Source of the DNA: Acanthaster planci
Lineage: Eukaryota > Echinodermata > Asteroidea > Valvatida > Acanthasteridae
Assembly (NCBI RefSeq): GCF_001949145.1
Contig: NW_019091363.1
Span: forward strand, 2,330,902 to 2,390,901
Direction: 5' to 3'
Length of the DNA stretch: 60,000 nucleotides
In this document: positions 27,901 through 42,900 of the stretch, one piece after another
How positions within the stretch are numbered: position 1 is the first letter of the stretch
How the letters are laid out: each line of letters opens with the position of its first letter
The notes under the pieces: model-generated
The model's input: only the letters and a program-made list of their open reading frames with translations
Databases searched by the model: none
What the model was told of the DNA's origin: nothing
Program-made: the position numbers and the translations under genes

Positions 27901-30900
27901 TAAAACCGAACAGACAAAACAAACACTAGGTCCTGATAAGAGCCCAATTTTGGCAGTGTCATCAATCTGATCATGTCACGTGATTAGGCTGTGCTTATTG
28001 TTGCATTGTGCATGTCGGGGATCATTTTTTCCCGCCAAACCCTGTGTCATCTACGTAATGTCTGTGACATGCCACTCATATTTCGAAGGTAACTCTTTTT
28101 GGGGCAAACCCCTGGAAAGAAATCGCTGAACAAAATGGTGGTTAATCCCCTGCTTATATTTCCTGATCCAGCTTTAACCCCAAGGGGGTGATATAGGGTC
28201 GCACTAGGCTTGCTTGGGAGGACTCTTACACCCCTCCAACTGACGTAAATATCAGTTAAAAAGAGTAAACATTATGACAAAGAACAACACTCAAAACGGC
28301 GCCGCTGACTGAGCAAAGTGTGTCACGGATTCACAAGGAATGCCACTAGGCCAACATAGCCCAGCCTCTGTGCATTGTCTGGTCATACCAATGTCTGGTC
28401 TAATTCAGTGTTTTCGTAGCAACTACCCGAATTTTTTTAGATTTTCGTACCCAACGTAGAATTTTAGGTCTTGAATAAAAAGTGAAAAACAAACAAACAA
28501 AAACCAACCACAAAGGGCAGACGACTTTTATTCCCAAGGCTCTTGCGACCTTAATGCATACCACCGTATTAAATACCAAGCACGGCTCATTCTGTCGGTG
28601 GCTACATCTAAAGCCAATCTACAACCTTCTTGGCAAACTCAAACGCTCAGAAATTGAAAACGTAACACTATGGGAAAGGGTTCGTGAGAAACATAAGTTT
28701 TTTGACTGACCATAAAGTGAACGACCAAGTCTACTTCTCAAGTTTCTATTTTGTTTCCCATCAAATAATTTAGATACACCGGAACAATAACATTAAAGCC
28801 GAGATCTCCACAGAAATACATGCTTTGACAAAGCAAGCCGTTCTCGCATAGCAGAAAAGGCAGATTTCAGATGGCTGAGTGAAGAAAGAAATGTGGTGTT
28901 ATTGCAGCAACAGCACCATTCGTAAGTTAGGCATTAACTTGGCACAACCTTTTTTTTTTTAATTTATATCCTATTTGTCCCCAGTAATCCATCTCTACCA
29001 ATCCATGGCCAACGGTTGTACCTCCCGCGGGCTGAATTCTTCAATGGTTCAAAACGGCAGTGTAAGTATTCAAAGGGGACTGAAAAGGAACGGGGAACGG
29101 CACAGGGTATCAAACTAGTTGAAGTGAAATAAATCACTTGTCCAATGCCAGAAAAAGATAATTGCGGGAAGCTGAAATTTGCTCCACGTTGCCTGCGCGT
29201 GTGATAAAGAAAGACAGGTTCCCACAAAGTGCTTAAAACCCGGCCCATGAGCCCTGAAAAAGACAGTACCCTTGGGAAAGCACTGAGACAGATTTCAGGC
29301 AGCCATTGGGGGTATTTTCCTCAAATAGTCTGCGGTTTCAGCGTTGGTGGCTATAAGCTAAGGATGTTGCTGTTGATAATCTCACTTCATTTTATTTTAT
29401 ACGTATCTGTCTTTGATTTATCTATTATTAATGAGCCTTATGTTGACAGAGAACGAACGTAACAGCTGGGCTTTTAATTGTCATTACAGGTGTTAATAGC
29501 ACTTATTTTAACGATACCTTGCTGTTATCAAGAAAATTTAAACATAGGCATTAGATGCGACATGAAATGTCAACTAATTATTGTGGCGCATTGTCTGACA
29601 CGGGGTTGCTCTACTTTTTACAGGCATTCCTGTGTCGACCTAGTATGTGGCGGTTGGACCTTTGTGAGAAAAGCCACTTTAGTGAATCTGAGCAACAGGA
29701 GTTTTGGGGTCAATATTTTGCAGATTAAAAAATAAATGTGGCATTCGTTAAGAGCAGCGTCATGCAGAATGGATCGTTAACTTGTAGAAGTTTGCAAGTT
29801 CCGAGTTCCTTATCATGCTTCCGTATAGATAGCTAAGAAAATATGCTTGGTGTGGCCAGGAATATCTGCAAAAATTGCATTACATGTGGTGCCAAAATAA
29901 GAGGTTTTCACCTCATTGGAAAAGTATTTCAACATCTGAAAAGAGCATACTGTGTTGGCCACAACCGATTCGTCAGCTTATGACACATATTATTTCACAA
30001 TTTCCGTGTACTAAGCTTGCGATGAATTGATTTCCTTGTCCCCTATTACCATCACATACAATGGCTCCAAGTGCACCGTATTTCGCAAAGTCGCAGCGCT
30101 CTTGCAAAGAAAAAGTTTGCTCCACGAATATAAAACTAGGTTAGTCTTGGGGAGTATCGACACCAGTTGTCAATGTAGAGTTCCACAATTCGCATCGCAT
30201 GTGCCACTAAGGAAATCCCTTCACACAAACCCTCTTGATCGGAGCAGTTTTCAAATGATTTAATTAGCGCTGCTGGGTTTTCTGGCATTATACACCCGGC
30301 ACCTAAATCCTCTTAAAGTTAACACAGCTTCGTTTATGTAAAGGCCCACCTTGTATTCATCCCAAGTAGTCTGCTGCCAGACTTTCGCTTGGAAACTGAA
30401 CAAAAAGGGCTTGTCACAGCACATTACCACAACACCAAGAAAGCCCAACACTGGGAGTTGGGAAAACAAGTTTATGTTGTCTGAATGACGCTTGTTAAAT
30501 ACTGCGTATAAACTATTCCATGGGTTTGACTTTACAACCCCCAAGATATGATCTCAGATCGATCCTGATAAAAATATTTAACAATGAAAACACTTTCTTC
30601 ACATGGTCTGATACATGCTACACGATGAAAACATTTCTTTCATGCGTTTGGAGGATGCATATTTCCAGCGTTTGTTTAACCCTAAAAGAGCCGGGCTATT
30701 TTAGCCCACCACACTGTCCGGGGGATTCCGGCTGTGCCACATCCGATTTTTATGAAAGTTATTGTACATGTGCAGACACTCTATATCATTACAAATGTAA
30801 AACTTCAACTCAATCAAACGTACGATTATGCTTTTATGGTCATTTGAAGTTCATGGCTAAATGCGTGCAGTTACACGTGTATTGAACACCGCAGTGAAAA

Positions 30901-33900
30901 CCGTATACATTTTTGGCGGGCCCGTCTCGGGAAAATACGCACTGCGCGAGAACGTTATGTTGGATTTTTGCAAAAATGGTGTCAAACTGACTGCAAGGAG
31001 TTGCTCCAAAAACTTGTGAAGGGTTAACTCCTGAAAAAATCCCAGCCCGGCTCTTTAAGGTTTAAGGCCCCCTTTTTGGTGAAATGGTTATTTAGAACTG
31101 TATTAAACGTGAATCGGTTGAGATCAAAAGATCAGTTAGAATATCAACAAAACTGTATAAGTAGCAGATATAGACGATTAAACTTTGTGAGTGCAGAGGA
31201 CAAAAACAAAACCAAAAAAGCCTGAATATTGCACTCAGATTGCCTCAAAATCATCTGGACAGGTGTAAGAACACTATTAGGTCGGCACAGCCAAGACCAG
31301 TTTCAGGTCAAAAGGATTCAGATGCGTCTTCTCTACAGGGAAAGCTTAATTGAATTTCTGCATACTGCTGTAGCCAGATCACACAATAGGATAACCCGAC
31401 TCATCTGCAGCATCCCCTGCATCTGTTTGCTCCCGCCTCCCCCCTCTCGGCCTCCGCGGCTCCTGTGATAACATGGAGGCTGGCGATAATTACAAGTGAT
31501 GCGGCTCCGGAGACGAGACAGCGAGTCTCCGCATTGATTTAGCATCCTCTCGTGTGTATCAGGGGATTTTGTCATTGCCAAGGTCAGCAAGTAAAATGTT
31601 TTTTGTGGTGAAGTGGTCAAGAGACAAGGTAGCCTTGATGACCTTGATCTTACTGGTTTACATTAGACACCCGCACTCGAGGGGAGCATGATTAACTCGT
31701 CGGTTGTGATAGTTGGTCTGGAAAGTCCAAATGCCGCTCGAAAAACCCGGCAACAGAAACGTAAAGCATCGCCTCCCAATAAAGAAAAACAAAACAGGAA
31801 AAAATGACAAATCTTGTCATTTCCTCCTAAACAGACCAAATGAACTTCCTGATACAAAAAGTGAACAGATATTAATTAAGCTATGTAGGTCACATGTTGT
31901 TGACACACGCGTGCTCTGTCCAGTAATGCATTGAAACGAATGCGCAGTACAATTCTACCCACGACTCGCTATTCATGCAGTACTACGATTCTTGTGAACA
32001 ATACGGTGATATTTACGTCGATGATTGGGTACCTATTAGCAAGAATTTTAAAGCGCCTCATAATAATTAATGAATTGTACGGAAAACTTTGATTGTGAAA
32101 GGGACCAGTTCATTTTGCTTCAGTTATCAAAATCCAAGTTAGAATAGTAAAAAGTGACCAATTTACATATATCGTATGGGGGGCAGTTACCCTAGTCTAT
32201 TAATAATCCCCAAACCACGTTCATTACCTTTAATTACTAGTGAATCATAACAAAATGACAAAGTAACACGTGACATGAGTGATGTTCTGTCGAGGTAATC
32301 ACACAAGATGGGACCCACGAGAATACAATCTCGGAAATGGACGATCGTGACGAAAGCCCCAGATAATTTGCCTCGTGACCAAAACATGGCGACTTAGTTG
32401 CGACTGGCCAAAATGTGATATTAATCACTGATTAATATCAATGTGTTTTACTTGCGGCCTGTAATTGATCAACAACGACAGCGAAATATGTGCATGTGCA
32501 AAAACTTGAAAGTAACATAATAGAATGGTATGTTAAATATGGCAACCCACATGCTCTGTTTACTGCGTATGCAAGTGTCAATTTCAACCACCCCCTTGGT
32601 GTCGATTTTATGAATACAGCCTTAAAAATCAAATTAATTCTCCCTGAGCCATATGTCTGCACTCTGAGGTTGCTAGTATGAATCAGCGAATACAGTGGTT
32701 TTTTTCAGTAAATAAACTTTGGCAAATCCCGTTAAAATACCGCAATATTCCAACGGTACCTTTTATCCAGTGAACCGTCATGCACATACCCAGCATGAGA
32801 CGATTCCAATTTTGAAATTACCACGTTGGAAAAGGCTGAGTCACAAGCTCATTATACTTCAAAACGCAGACAAGTCCCTTGACAGGACTACCTAATATTT
32901 TCTGATAAATATTAAGTTTCTGAGTCATAACAGCTACGTTTAGCAGGTTACGCCATCTGTTCAGTTTCCAGTGGACACGCAGCAAAATGGTTCCGGCGGT
33001 GATGCGCGTCAAAGGTAATACAAGCATGTGTATTAATGAAATTCGGTGTCAAATTTACCTTTCAACATATGCAATCGTATAATTTTGGCACTCAACTGAG
33101 TTGGATGTTAGACTGATTGTTCCGCCTCCCATTAAATTGTATGTTTGTAATAGAATTTATTCACGGGATAGCCATTTTCGATCTCGTCCCCTGACTCTAT
33201 CATATTTAATGCAATCTGTTAAATGGGGTAGTGCCAGACTACTTTGGGTTCCAAGCCTTGCTTCCAGTTTTTTATGTGGCTTAAAGCATTTAAATATAGT
33301 TCATAAAAATTTATTAAAATAGAAATTATTCTCAATGTAAACTGTTACGAGTTTGTAATGAACTTCGGTTTCTTTGCTATAATTTGCCCTCTCAGGTCCC
33401 AAAAACTAAAAACCGCACTTTCAATTCAAGATGGTCGGGATATGACTACAATCTCCCCATAATTCAACTATTTCAGCAGAGCTACGTTTCATCACAATTT
33501 TGAATTGTGTAACCTGAATTGAAAGCTTCTGTTCCTACTTTTATTGCAGATGAAGTGAAAAGCCTTTCGTCCGTTCAAAATCGGAAAGTGGTTTTGGGAA
33601 ATCAACTACTTCAAAATATCTCACACTTGGAAATGTTGAAATTAGCACGGGTATGAAGGACTTAAGTTTAATTCTTATCGAGAATCTCATCGTAACCAGT
33701 TTGGCCATCTCCAATCTTGGGATGACAGAACCAAGGGCAAGCTTCAGAAGACACAAATAATTGTGACACGTTCTGCTATATTGCTATCGGGGTGCGATGG
33801 CCCCAAAGGTTGCGAATGTGCAACAGCATGTGACGTCAGCACGGAGCACTTTTCACTATATGCACAATGCGGAGCCACATGGACTGTATGTTAAGTTATG

Positions 33901-36900
33901 AGACATTTCAAGATTGACCAATATTCTAACCTATTTTATTCAGCTCTTACAAAGCGATAAGGAAAGAAAATGAACTGTGTAAATTTTTCTATCAATTAAA
34001 GTAATCTAAACTTATCATTGACAAGATGTCCATAAAAGAAAACCATGTTAATGTCAATAATGTAGGCCCTAAACTAAATTTGTCAGCTGTCCTTAATGAT
34101 GAAGTGTACACTCCCCTATTGGTATCATTAATTAACTTTGTGAAAAGAAGAGCTTTATAACATGCAATTGAGAGGTACAGGGTGCACGAACAAAGGCCAA
34201 TCAAAACTTTAAGATGCAGTTTACAATTTACAACGCAGTTTACAACAGATCAATATTGTGTATATAGAAGTCAGAACAGATGTAAACATTAATAACGAAC
34301 CTAGAGTGGTTGCTGAATAATTGGATGAGCTTTAGAAGGCCACGCCTGAGATACCAGGCAGAGGATATGGATTAACGTAAAGTTCATTTTACCATTAAGC
34401 GATTTTTTTCCAGTCGCAGCAGTAGAATCCAATACCCATAGAGAATTTCAGCTACAACGTTACGTTCTAAAATGTGCTTTGTGTTCTACTGAGAATTTCC
34501 ACCAGCCAGATTGTAACTAACGCTTATTCAGACATCCAGTTTACCATCTTCCAAGCTTACAGAGAATGGCTAGAGTGACAACACGGGAAATTTAAGAGGA
34601 AATGTCTCTATGGACACATCAGCGTGGTTGTCTTGATTCAAGAATTATATGCTTCCAATAAAGCCAAAATGCATGTCTTGATGGCGTAACGCCGAACGCC
34701 ATCAAGACACGACGGTAACCTAATTCTTGCCAGTCTGTCAACTTGTCAAGTCAGCAGACTCGGTAACATTTTTAACCAGTCCAAGACTAATATTCACTTT
34801 CACATTTCGAAAGAATAAAGCTGTTATAACATGAAACCCGAGAAACTAAGTAGGCTTTCGATTCAAAGAGGGAGATATTTCCATTCATTCATGTTATATT
34901 CATCGATCAAAATATACCCATTTCATTGTTTATCAGTTAGTTCCTTTTGAGTTTGGAAATATTCTAATAATCTTAACCATATTCATGGTGACGGACAAAC
35001 AAAATTTAATATTAGGTAATAGAGCATTTCCTATGTTAAATTCTGTGTTAAATATGTATTCGTAGGTATGGCATAAGAATAATGTCATTTTCCTCGAATT
35101 CCTTCCACTGTAGAAAATATTCGCACGAAAAGGTTACTAAATAATAACTGCTGCTGATTTTGGTGAGAAATGAGCGATGTATGGTGTCGCGTTATTTATA
35201 TTAAGTGAAATATATGATTCATATATCAAGCAACGAAAGAGCAATTTAAATAATTAGTTCGATAAAATTCTTCGAAAAACCACCGACTCCCGAGACACAA
35301 TGGCAATTTACTAAGAATATTACAGTCCCAGGGTATCGGGGTTCTGTTTCTTCAGGAAATAATGGGGGAAAGTCTGAATTAATTGGCGAAAAGATGGACC
35401 ACAGATCTGAGGGTAGAAAGCGTGCATAATCTTGTTAGCCCCTTCATGAGGCAGGAACGAGGAGGCTCAATGCCCGGGGCGCTTGGGGCTTGAATGCTTC
35501 CCTCAAATAACTCCCCTGATCGAGATATGATTTGCAAACCATATCGGAACCTAAAGGCAATTATGTGCTCTTCCCTGGTAAATAACCCGCATCATTTTAC
35601 GCGGTGTTACTGTGTAAACCACCAGACTGATTAGCTGCTCAAAAGTGCATTCAATCCAGACACACCACAAAAATAAACCTGCTGACTTCTTAATAACATA
35701 ATCGAGTTGGCCACCATTAGGTAGACTGGGAACACCTAACACTCCAACAGCTCGATTTCCTTCCACCTCAATAAACCTGCGACAAACAACGTTATACTTC
35801 ACTGTTGGATTAATAAAGCTGAGTAAGAACATAATCCTAGCCATGTTATTTTCTGCACTGCATATGGCTTCATGATGACCCTATTTAAAGATATGAACAA
35901 ATAGAGTTCCAACTACTGCCATGAATCATTCGTTGGAAGAAGAATAGTACAACACAAATGGGCAAGGCTGCTCCACTGGCTAAGACCATAAAGACTCAGA
36001 TTTAATAAGATGCATGTCTCTTCTTCCTAGCACCGATACAAACGCTGGAATTTTCTGATTGGCTTTGCCATAAAAGGGGCCATTTTTAAAGACCGCAACA
36101 ACAAGCTCTACGAAACAGGTGCGTGAGACACGGACACCATTGATTTTACTGACTTGATAGTAACAAGCTCCTGAATACAGGACATCTTCAATTCAACCAA
36201 AAGGTAAACGATTCTGCAACAGCGCTTTCGCTGAAACTACCAACTTTCTCTGCAGGTTTGCTATCCGCGCACCTCAGCAAACTTGCGATTTCTGCAGGCT
36301 TTCAAAAATCCCCGGAAAAAATTAAGCTATTTTCAGCGGATTCTAGTTACAGATTCTAGATTCCAGCTTCAGGAATTCACACATGAAGGAAGCCTAGATT
36401 TAACGGGCAGGCCTTCGTTACTTTCGCCTCGCTGCGCTGATTGGAGCCAGGATGGCAGAAAATGCGTTTGACTTTACCAAAGAGCAGCGAGTCGAATTTT
36501 GCCGTTCTACATCAAAAGCAAACAGAACGACAAAAATTCCAAGGCAGCAGGAGTAATGATAATCGGTCCTTGAACTTGGCATAAACTTTGAACTACAGAT
36601 ACCCTGTTTTCCATTCTTGCTTCGCCAGAAGTTGATTTGAATCCATCGGCAAGAGTGAATTGTGCGCTGGGAAACCAACACAATAAAAAAGAAGCAAGTA
36701 TGACAGAGGAAATGCAGTCCGTCTGCTCGGAACTGTTTCAAAGGATGCCAAAGAATAAACTGAAGCAATAAATTCAAAGTGGTTTGCACAGCACCGTGAA
36801 TTTGCAAGATTCCAAGTTCTTAATTTGTTTAAACTTCACTAAGTTAAAACAAAAATTCACGATTTGTGTTAATGTATCTTTTTGTAGTGATTGATAATTG

Positions 36901-39900
36901 CCACGTTTTGTTCGCTGTCCGCTATGATAGAACGATATATATATTGTTGTTCATGTAATAGCACATGTACTAAATTTAGTGGCGCCACCCTGATACAGCA
37001 GGCTATAGTTCCAAGGCAGATAATGCGCGCGAAGTTGTAGCACACGTTAGTGATAAATTCCTTTCCCGCACTCGCCATTATTGATGAACTATTCACCGCC
37101 CTTGGGCCTTTCTGTCACTCCCCAGATTTCGGACAATGGACTCCACCGGTCCCCAAAGGTGACATTCCAAATGGAGTATAACATGGCGACTGGGAGGCGC
37201 TTCAACAGATCTCTCGCTCAAACTTTATTTATCGTTTCTGGAGAGGAAAAAAATGATAAATTGCTTCCTTCTAAAGGTTAATCCAACAGGAAGTTGAGCA
37301 ATTATCTCATTTTCACCCGATCTTGTACGCGGTGCAATGATCAGTTCGCCTCCATCTTGCTATTCTGGTCTTACCTAGAATAACAGTTTGGTGGTTTTTG
37401 GTTTGGTTGATGTTAATGTCGGTTGGGTCATCTTACATCCATTTGATCCATTCATTTTTAGTCCGTTTCGGCTTTTAGAATCTTTTGTACCAGGTAAAGA
37501 CCCACTAAAAAAGAAACCAGATAAAAGTTTGAAAAACCACAAAAATACTGCCAAGTGCCCAATTTGTCTTCGCACAAGTTGTTCTGAATGGCACTCCTTT
37601 AATTGCAAAACTGATGTGAATTTCGGCGGACGTAATACGCTGGCCAGCCTGAAACCAGATGTATTGTTTAAGAAAACAATATTTTCACTTAAATAAACGG
37701 TTACCCGAATAAAAGCCGTTCTTGGGTCATTTTTTCAGTGGACTGACAATTATGGACACTTCGTTGGTTCGTTGCAAGAAGTCCAAGCATGTATTATTTT
37801 GATTTTCCAAAGTAAAGGTTACACAAACAGGGCCAGGGGTAAGATAATTAAATTCTGGGTTTAACCCGTTCCAATCATTGCATTTCTTTGAATAACAGAA
37901 ATAAGAAAAGGAAACAGTAATTTCTGAATGAACGACAAAAAAAAACATACATACATACATAATGGAGTTTCGATTGAACCTTGCGTAAGCTTGAGAGATT
38001 GTTTTTTTGGTCATTCAAAAAAGAAATTGGTTTCCTAAATTCCTGTGACAAATAATTTATATGTATGAGAAAAATCTTGGTTTGGTCTTCAATTTTTAAA
38101 TAAAAAAAGTTTTTACAGTTATTTCCTTTGTACTATCAATATCCGCAAACAGTTTTCCCTTGTCTTTCACGATATGTTGCTGTGTTAATCCGTGTGGTAG
38201 ATGTCTTGCTCGAAAACTCGAAGTCAGGATTGACAAACAAAATGTGACTACAGATTGTTAAACAAAAAGCGCACAATGCTGTGACCATGGGGTAAGTTGC
38301 AGGAAAGCGTATACAAAATGCACAAAATAAATGCATTTGCGACCATGACTCGTTCGCCATTTTAGTTATGAAAGACTGGTGGCGTTAAGTGCAGCAAGAG
38401 CACCAACGCGGACAAATCACGTGGCTTGCCATTCTGACACTACACTTGTCGAGCTATCGGTGTTAGCAGGAAGAGCAGATGTAGGGGGGGGGCGATTCAT
38501 CCACAGCCCCGTTAATCTTAAGTCAAAGAAACAGATATCAATAATACTTGAAGCATATACCGGGAAATTCATCGTGCTAACTCTTCTATCAAGGATAATT
38601 GAAGAACGCATGTTATGAACAGCATCCCCAAATACACTGCACAAAACTGAAAGGTTAACTTCAACTGTATTGGTTTGCATAACACAAGGGCTATACTGAT
38701 CTTATTATGGTCCTAAACGTAGTTACTGAAGGTTGTTAAATTAACATCGCAATTGCTCAAATTTACCCTCCTTTACCTACTAAAAACTGTTAACATTGAC
38801 CACGGTAAGGGGGAGGAAAATGGAACCACTGACCATCTACCTTAATCACGAAATGAAGGACGATTGAACCAACACCGGGTGTCAGCAAACATGGATTAGC
38901 AGCACAACAAACGCCAATAAATGATTACAGAAAATATGAATGTCTGGGAGTGATCCTGAGAGACGCGGGATGAGAGCTTGCAATAATGGCGCTTTCTTGA
39001 TGTACTTTAACAGGAGTTAAACACGAAGATGAATGTGTGGAATGTAAATCAGCACTCTAAAGAAAACGGCTCACACGTTTTGAACCATGTCTCGGTCTGC
39101 ATGATCGGACTCTGGATAACAGGAGAGCCGATCTGACCTGGGTGTTCTTAGAATTGCCAAGAGAATCATACCCGTTCATTACACGCGTATCATAAATCTG
39201 TTGTAATTTGTCTAATTTTATTGGAATCGAGTCTACATCTAAGTGATTGAGTTCACGGATGCCGTCCAGAGAACTTGCAGATGAATCCGTTAACAACGAT
39301 AACGCTATGACCAATAACTGGCTGTGACCCCCGCCAATCGCAATCAGCATTACGGTAGTTATTGTATGTAGGGAGCCGCAGACCCATGACAGTCGATCCG
39401 TACAAAACCGTCACAACGCTTTCCGCCATTAAAGGGGCCACTGGGGCCATCGTCTGCAGACAGATCCGATGGCCATGGTAATTCTATCACCAGTATACTC
39501 CAAGTGACTTCCACCTATGGTGGTAAGGGTTGTGACGACTACTGTACGGGAGCCGCTGATCCATGACAGTCGATCTACACAAAAAAAAACATCACAATGC
39601 TTTCCGCCATTAAATGGGGCCATCGGGAATGTCAGCGAAACATCGTTGGATTAGCCTTAAGAACTGGGCCCACCCTGCGTTGCATTACATTTGGAGCCAA
39701 ACGCACTTGTGCTGTCCTTGTGCGCTTTTGACGTTCACATAAATCCTTCTCTTGTCACTCAGCTGGTTTGTAGCTGGAAATAGGGTTTATGGGTTATCTT
39801 ATCTCCCTACCTCATCTGAGCTGTTACTCATCTGAGTGCGCAATTTATGCAGATCTGAAAAACATGCACTGGTACACGAAATACATCTGACTGCTGGTGA

Positions 39901-42900
39901 ATTCCACATACGTGAATAACCAGGACGATATATAATAATGTACCATGGAAACATTGGCCCCTTCATCTTGCGATCATCAACTGCACGTTTGCAAGGTATT
40001 CGGCTTATTTAGGTTAAAATTATTTTAAAATTAGAGAAGGGACCGGCAGTTATTGGTTTAAAAACTGTTGTCTACTCCTCTACGGGGCACTTACCTACCA
40101 CCACTATCATCCCCAAGTACATTATCATAACCACAAGCACCATGAAACTGACGTCACTGATGGCAAAGAACACTGCAGAGTCAGTCATAGTAAAATTCGG
40201 CGCACAGCATCAAAGTTCAACAATGTAATTAAATGTATAGATCTGAATGCAGTTAGGCCCATGTCAAAATGTCCACATTCTCTGGTCACCCACGCTGGGT
40301 ATACGCTCGTGTTAAAAACAACAAAAGAGAAGAGGCTAGAAACAGGGCAAACAAACAAGATAACACGATCCACTGCACTTCTAATGCCACGGAAGTTTTG
40401 CCTATATTCACAACATTAGGTGTGGATCTATGGAGAGATGCATTTACATCAAAGACAACACATGACATCTGGTTGTAATGTACCATTGAACTATTACAAT
40501 ATGGACGCCGAAAGCTTTAGGCCTAAGCAGATACAATTTTTCAAAGACAATAAATGTTTGCCTTTTTTTTTCTAAAAATATTACAGTTCATTTATTTTCT
40601 ACCAAAGTTTGCTTTCCACGACAGGAAGCTTCTGTTGGTGATGGGAAATCGACTCTTGCCACAAACGGGATCGAGGATGATTAGGCCTATGCATTAGTTT
40701 CACGGATTTTATTGTGATCAATGAGGACGTGCATTCTGGGGATTGTTCTTCAGCTATTTTGCCTGGCCCTGTTTTGAAAACAACAGATGTTCTAGTGGCC
40801 ATTTGTCATGTTTTGGCGGGAAAATATCAGCTCCTGAATTAAACATAAAATAAATACACGCATAAATGTTCTTGTGACGGTGTGGTTCGCTTTCCGAGGT
40901 GTTGCTGAGTTGTAGGTTCAATTACCTAAATTGCCCGGTTCTAAATTTTGATCCCAAATGCCATAAAATGGTGGTTATGGTTTTATGTAGGCTTGACCCG
41001 CAAAAACGTCGCAGTTTTTCTCTGACTCTTGGACTCTTGTTTCCAAATCCATCTGCAATGTACAAGTTAGAGTCTTCCACGAAAGCACGGCAACACATCC
41101 AATCAGACTAATGAAGTGTCATGGTATTTCAAAACCTAGCGGCTTTAATCTAATAAAATGAAGATATTTTTTCTAAATACTTGTCTCATTAAGCCAAGCT
41201 TTGTTAAACCTAAACGTTGTCACTAGAGCTTTTGCTCAAGAAGTGAGCTACATACATGTTTTTTAATATTTATCTAAGCATGCCCACCCTCTGATATTCT
41301 GTGGTCTCCGTTATGTTACCGTATTAATCAACACTTCTGCCAGGTGGTGTAGTCTACATCTCCAGAACTTCCTTGGGTCTGTACCCGCCGGCCACAACTG
41401 CATAATGCATGGCAAAGTACACAGCTTATTCCCTATCTCCTATCAGCCGACGGCGTTGGACGAGACTCTAGCATATAATTGTGTTTAACCAGCATTCTAG
41501 GTTTTGCGGGGCTTTCGCTGTAATTGAATCCTTTTTGTCTGCCAGCCTCAGATAACATGAGAAGGGAGAGCTACCAGATCGAAATACCATGTGAAAATAT
41601 ATACAGGGAAACCTTGCCATATGGCAAATATTCTACCTCCATGGCTCAAGCTTGTTTCTTCCACAAGGTTTAGCCCAAAATGCACAATTGAAGCTATGTA
41701 GAATGGGCCACTTCCACAAGCCTCGTTGAAGTAAGAGAACCATGGCATATACTTTATGAAATAACTGACTTGGAAAATTCTCCCCAGCGTTGCGTGAATA
41801 AACCAAGATGGAAGCATATTTTCTTTATTTTTGTCCAGTTGTAACTGCTAAAGTTGAGTTCTATTTTAAGATTTCAGAAATCACACACAACAGGCAAAAA
41901 GAGGTGATTTATTACCCATTGTTTTGGTCATCCACTTGTGTTGAACAATAGATTGGAATACTTCTGATATACAAAGAGCGTGAACACAGCATGAATGGTA
42001 ATCTAAGCACAGTTAAAATGCGCCTAATGAAAATTATCCATGTTTATATATTTACCTAGACAACAGGGTACATAAATATCTTCGAAGAATAAATGCATTA
42101 AACAAATGAATATTGTTTTGTTTGATATATGAAAGTGATATGCCTGTAATCCATAATGGTTCCTTGCACTTTGCTAAAAAAAAATTAAAGTAATAAGAAT
42201 GGAATAATGAGTTTCTAAGCAAGTTATTATTTGGCAACTGGTTGCTATGATGAAATAAACGGCGAACCTGGTGACCGTTTTGTTGATCTAGCAGCTGAAT
42301 TCAATTCATCTGGAGTAACGTCGTAATTTTATGATTTTTCACATTATTCGTGTACAGTGTATATCTAATCGCGAACACTTAAGCCTTTTTATGCAATACT
42401 AAGATATTGCCATGACGGGAAGATATGTTGAAGGAATCTTACCTCATTGCAGATTATCAGGTTTGCACGTGAACGTTACGCTGTATTACGAACAGCTGCA
42501 TGCATTCAGCGTGATGACTGACATGTCGGTGATGCTGCGAAAACATTCAAATTCCAGACAGTGTCCAAAGTCTCAAAATTGCGGATTTTCTACCAACGTT
42601 TATACAAACACCGCCCTTGTCGTGTCTTCTGGTACAAGACGATATGCGCGTATCACCTTTGAGACTGATTCACATCCCTCCAGGGAGGCTCGAGACAAAG
42701 GAGGGCAGACGTAACGACACTGCAACGTTCAAAGAGCACTACCAGCACCGCGATGTCTCCCACACGTGTTTCCATTCTGGAGCACATCTACGGACATGGT
42801 GCGAACATGTTTAATATACATCACTGAAAGAGGGTGAGGCCAGGATATTTGCTAATGGATAATTTGTCTCGTTCAGTCGTCGTAGCGTTGGGATCAAGCA

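Noticed and set aside
37388-37696. Plus-strand frame with [17 protein letters not shown] resembling a zinc finger
   Set aside because: Cysteine spacing does not complete a RING or other known finger, the opposite strand is also open, and there is no supporting context.
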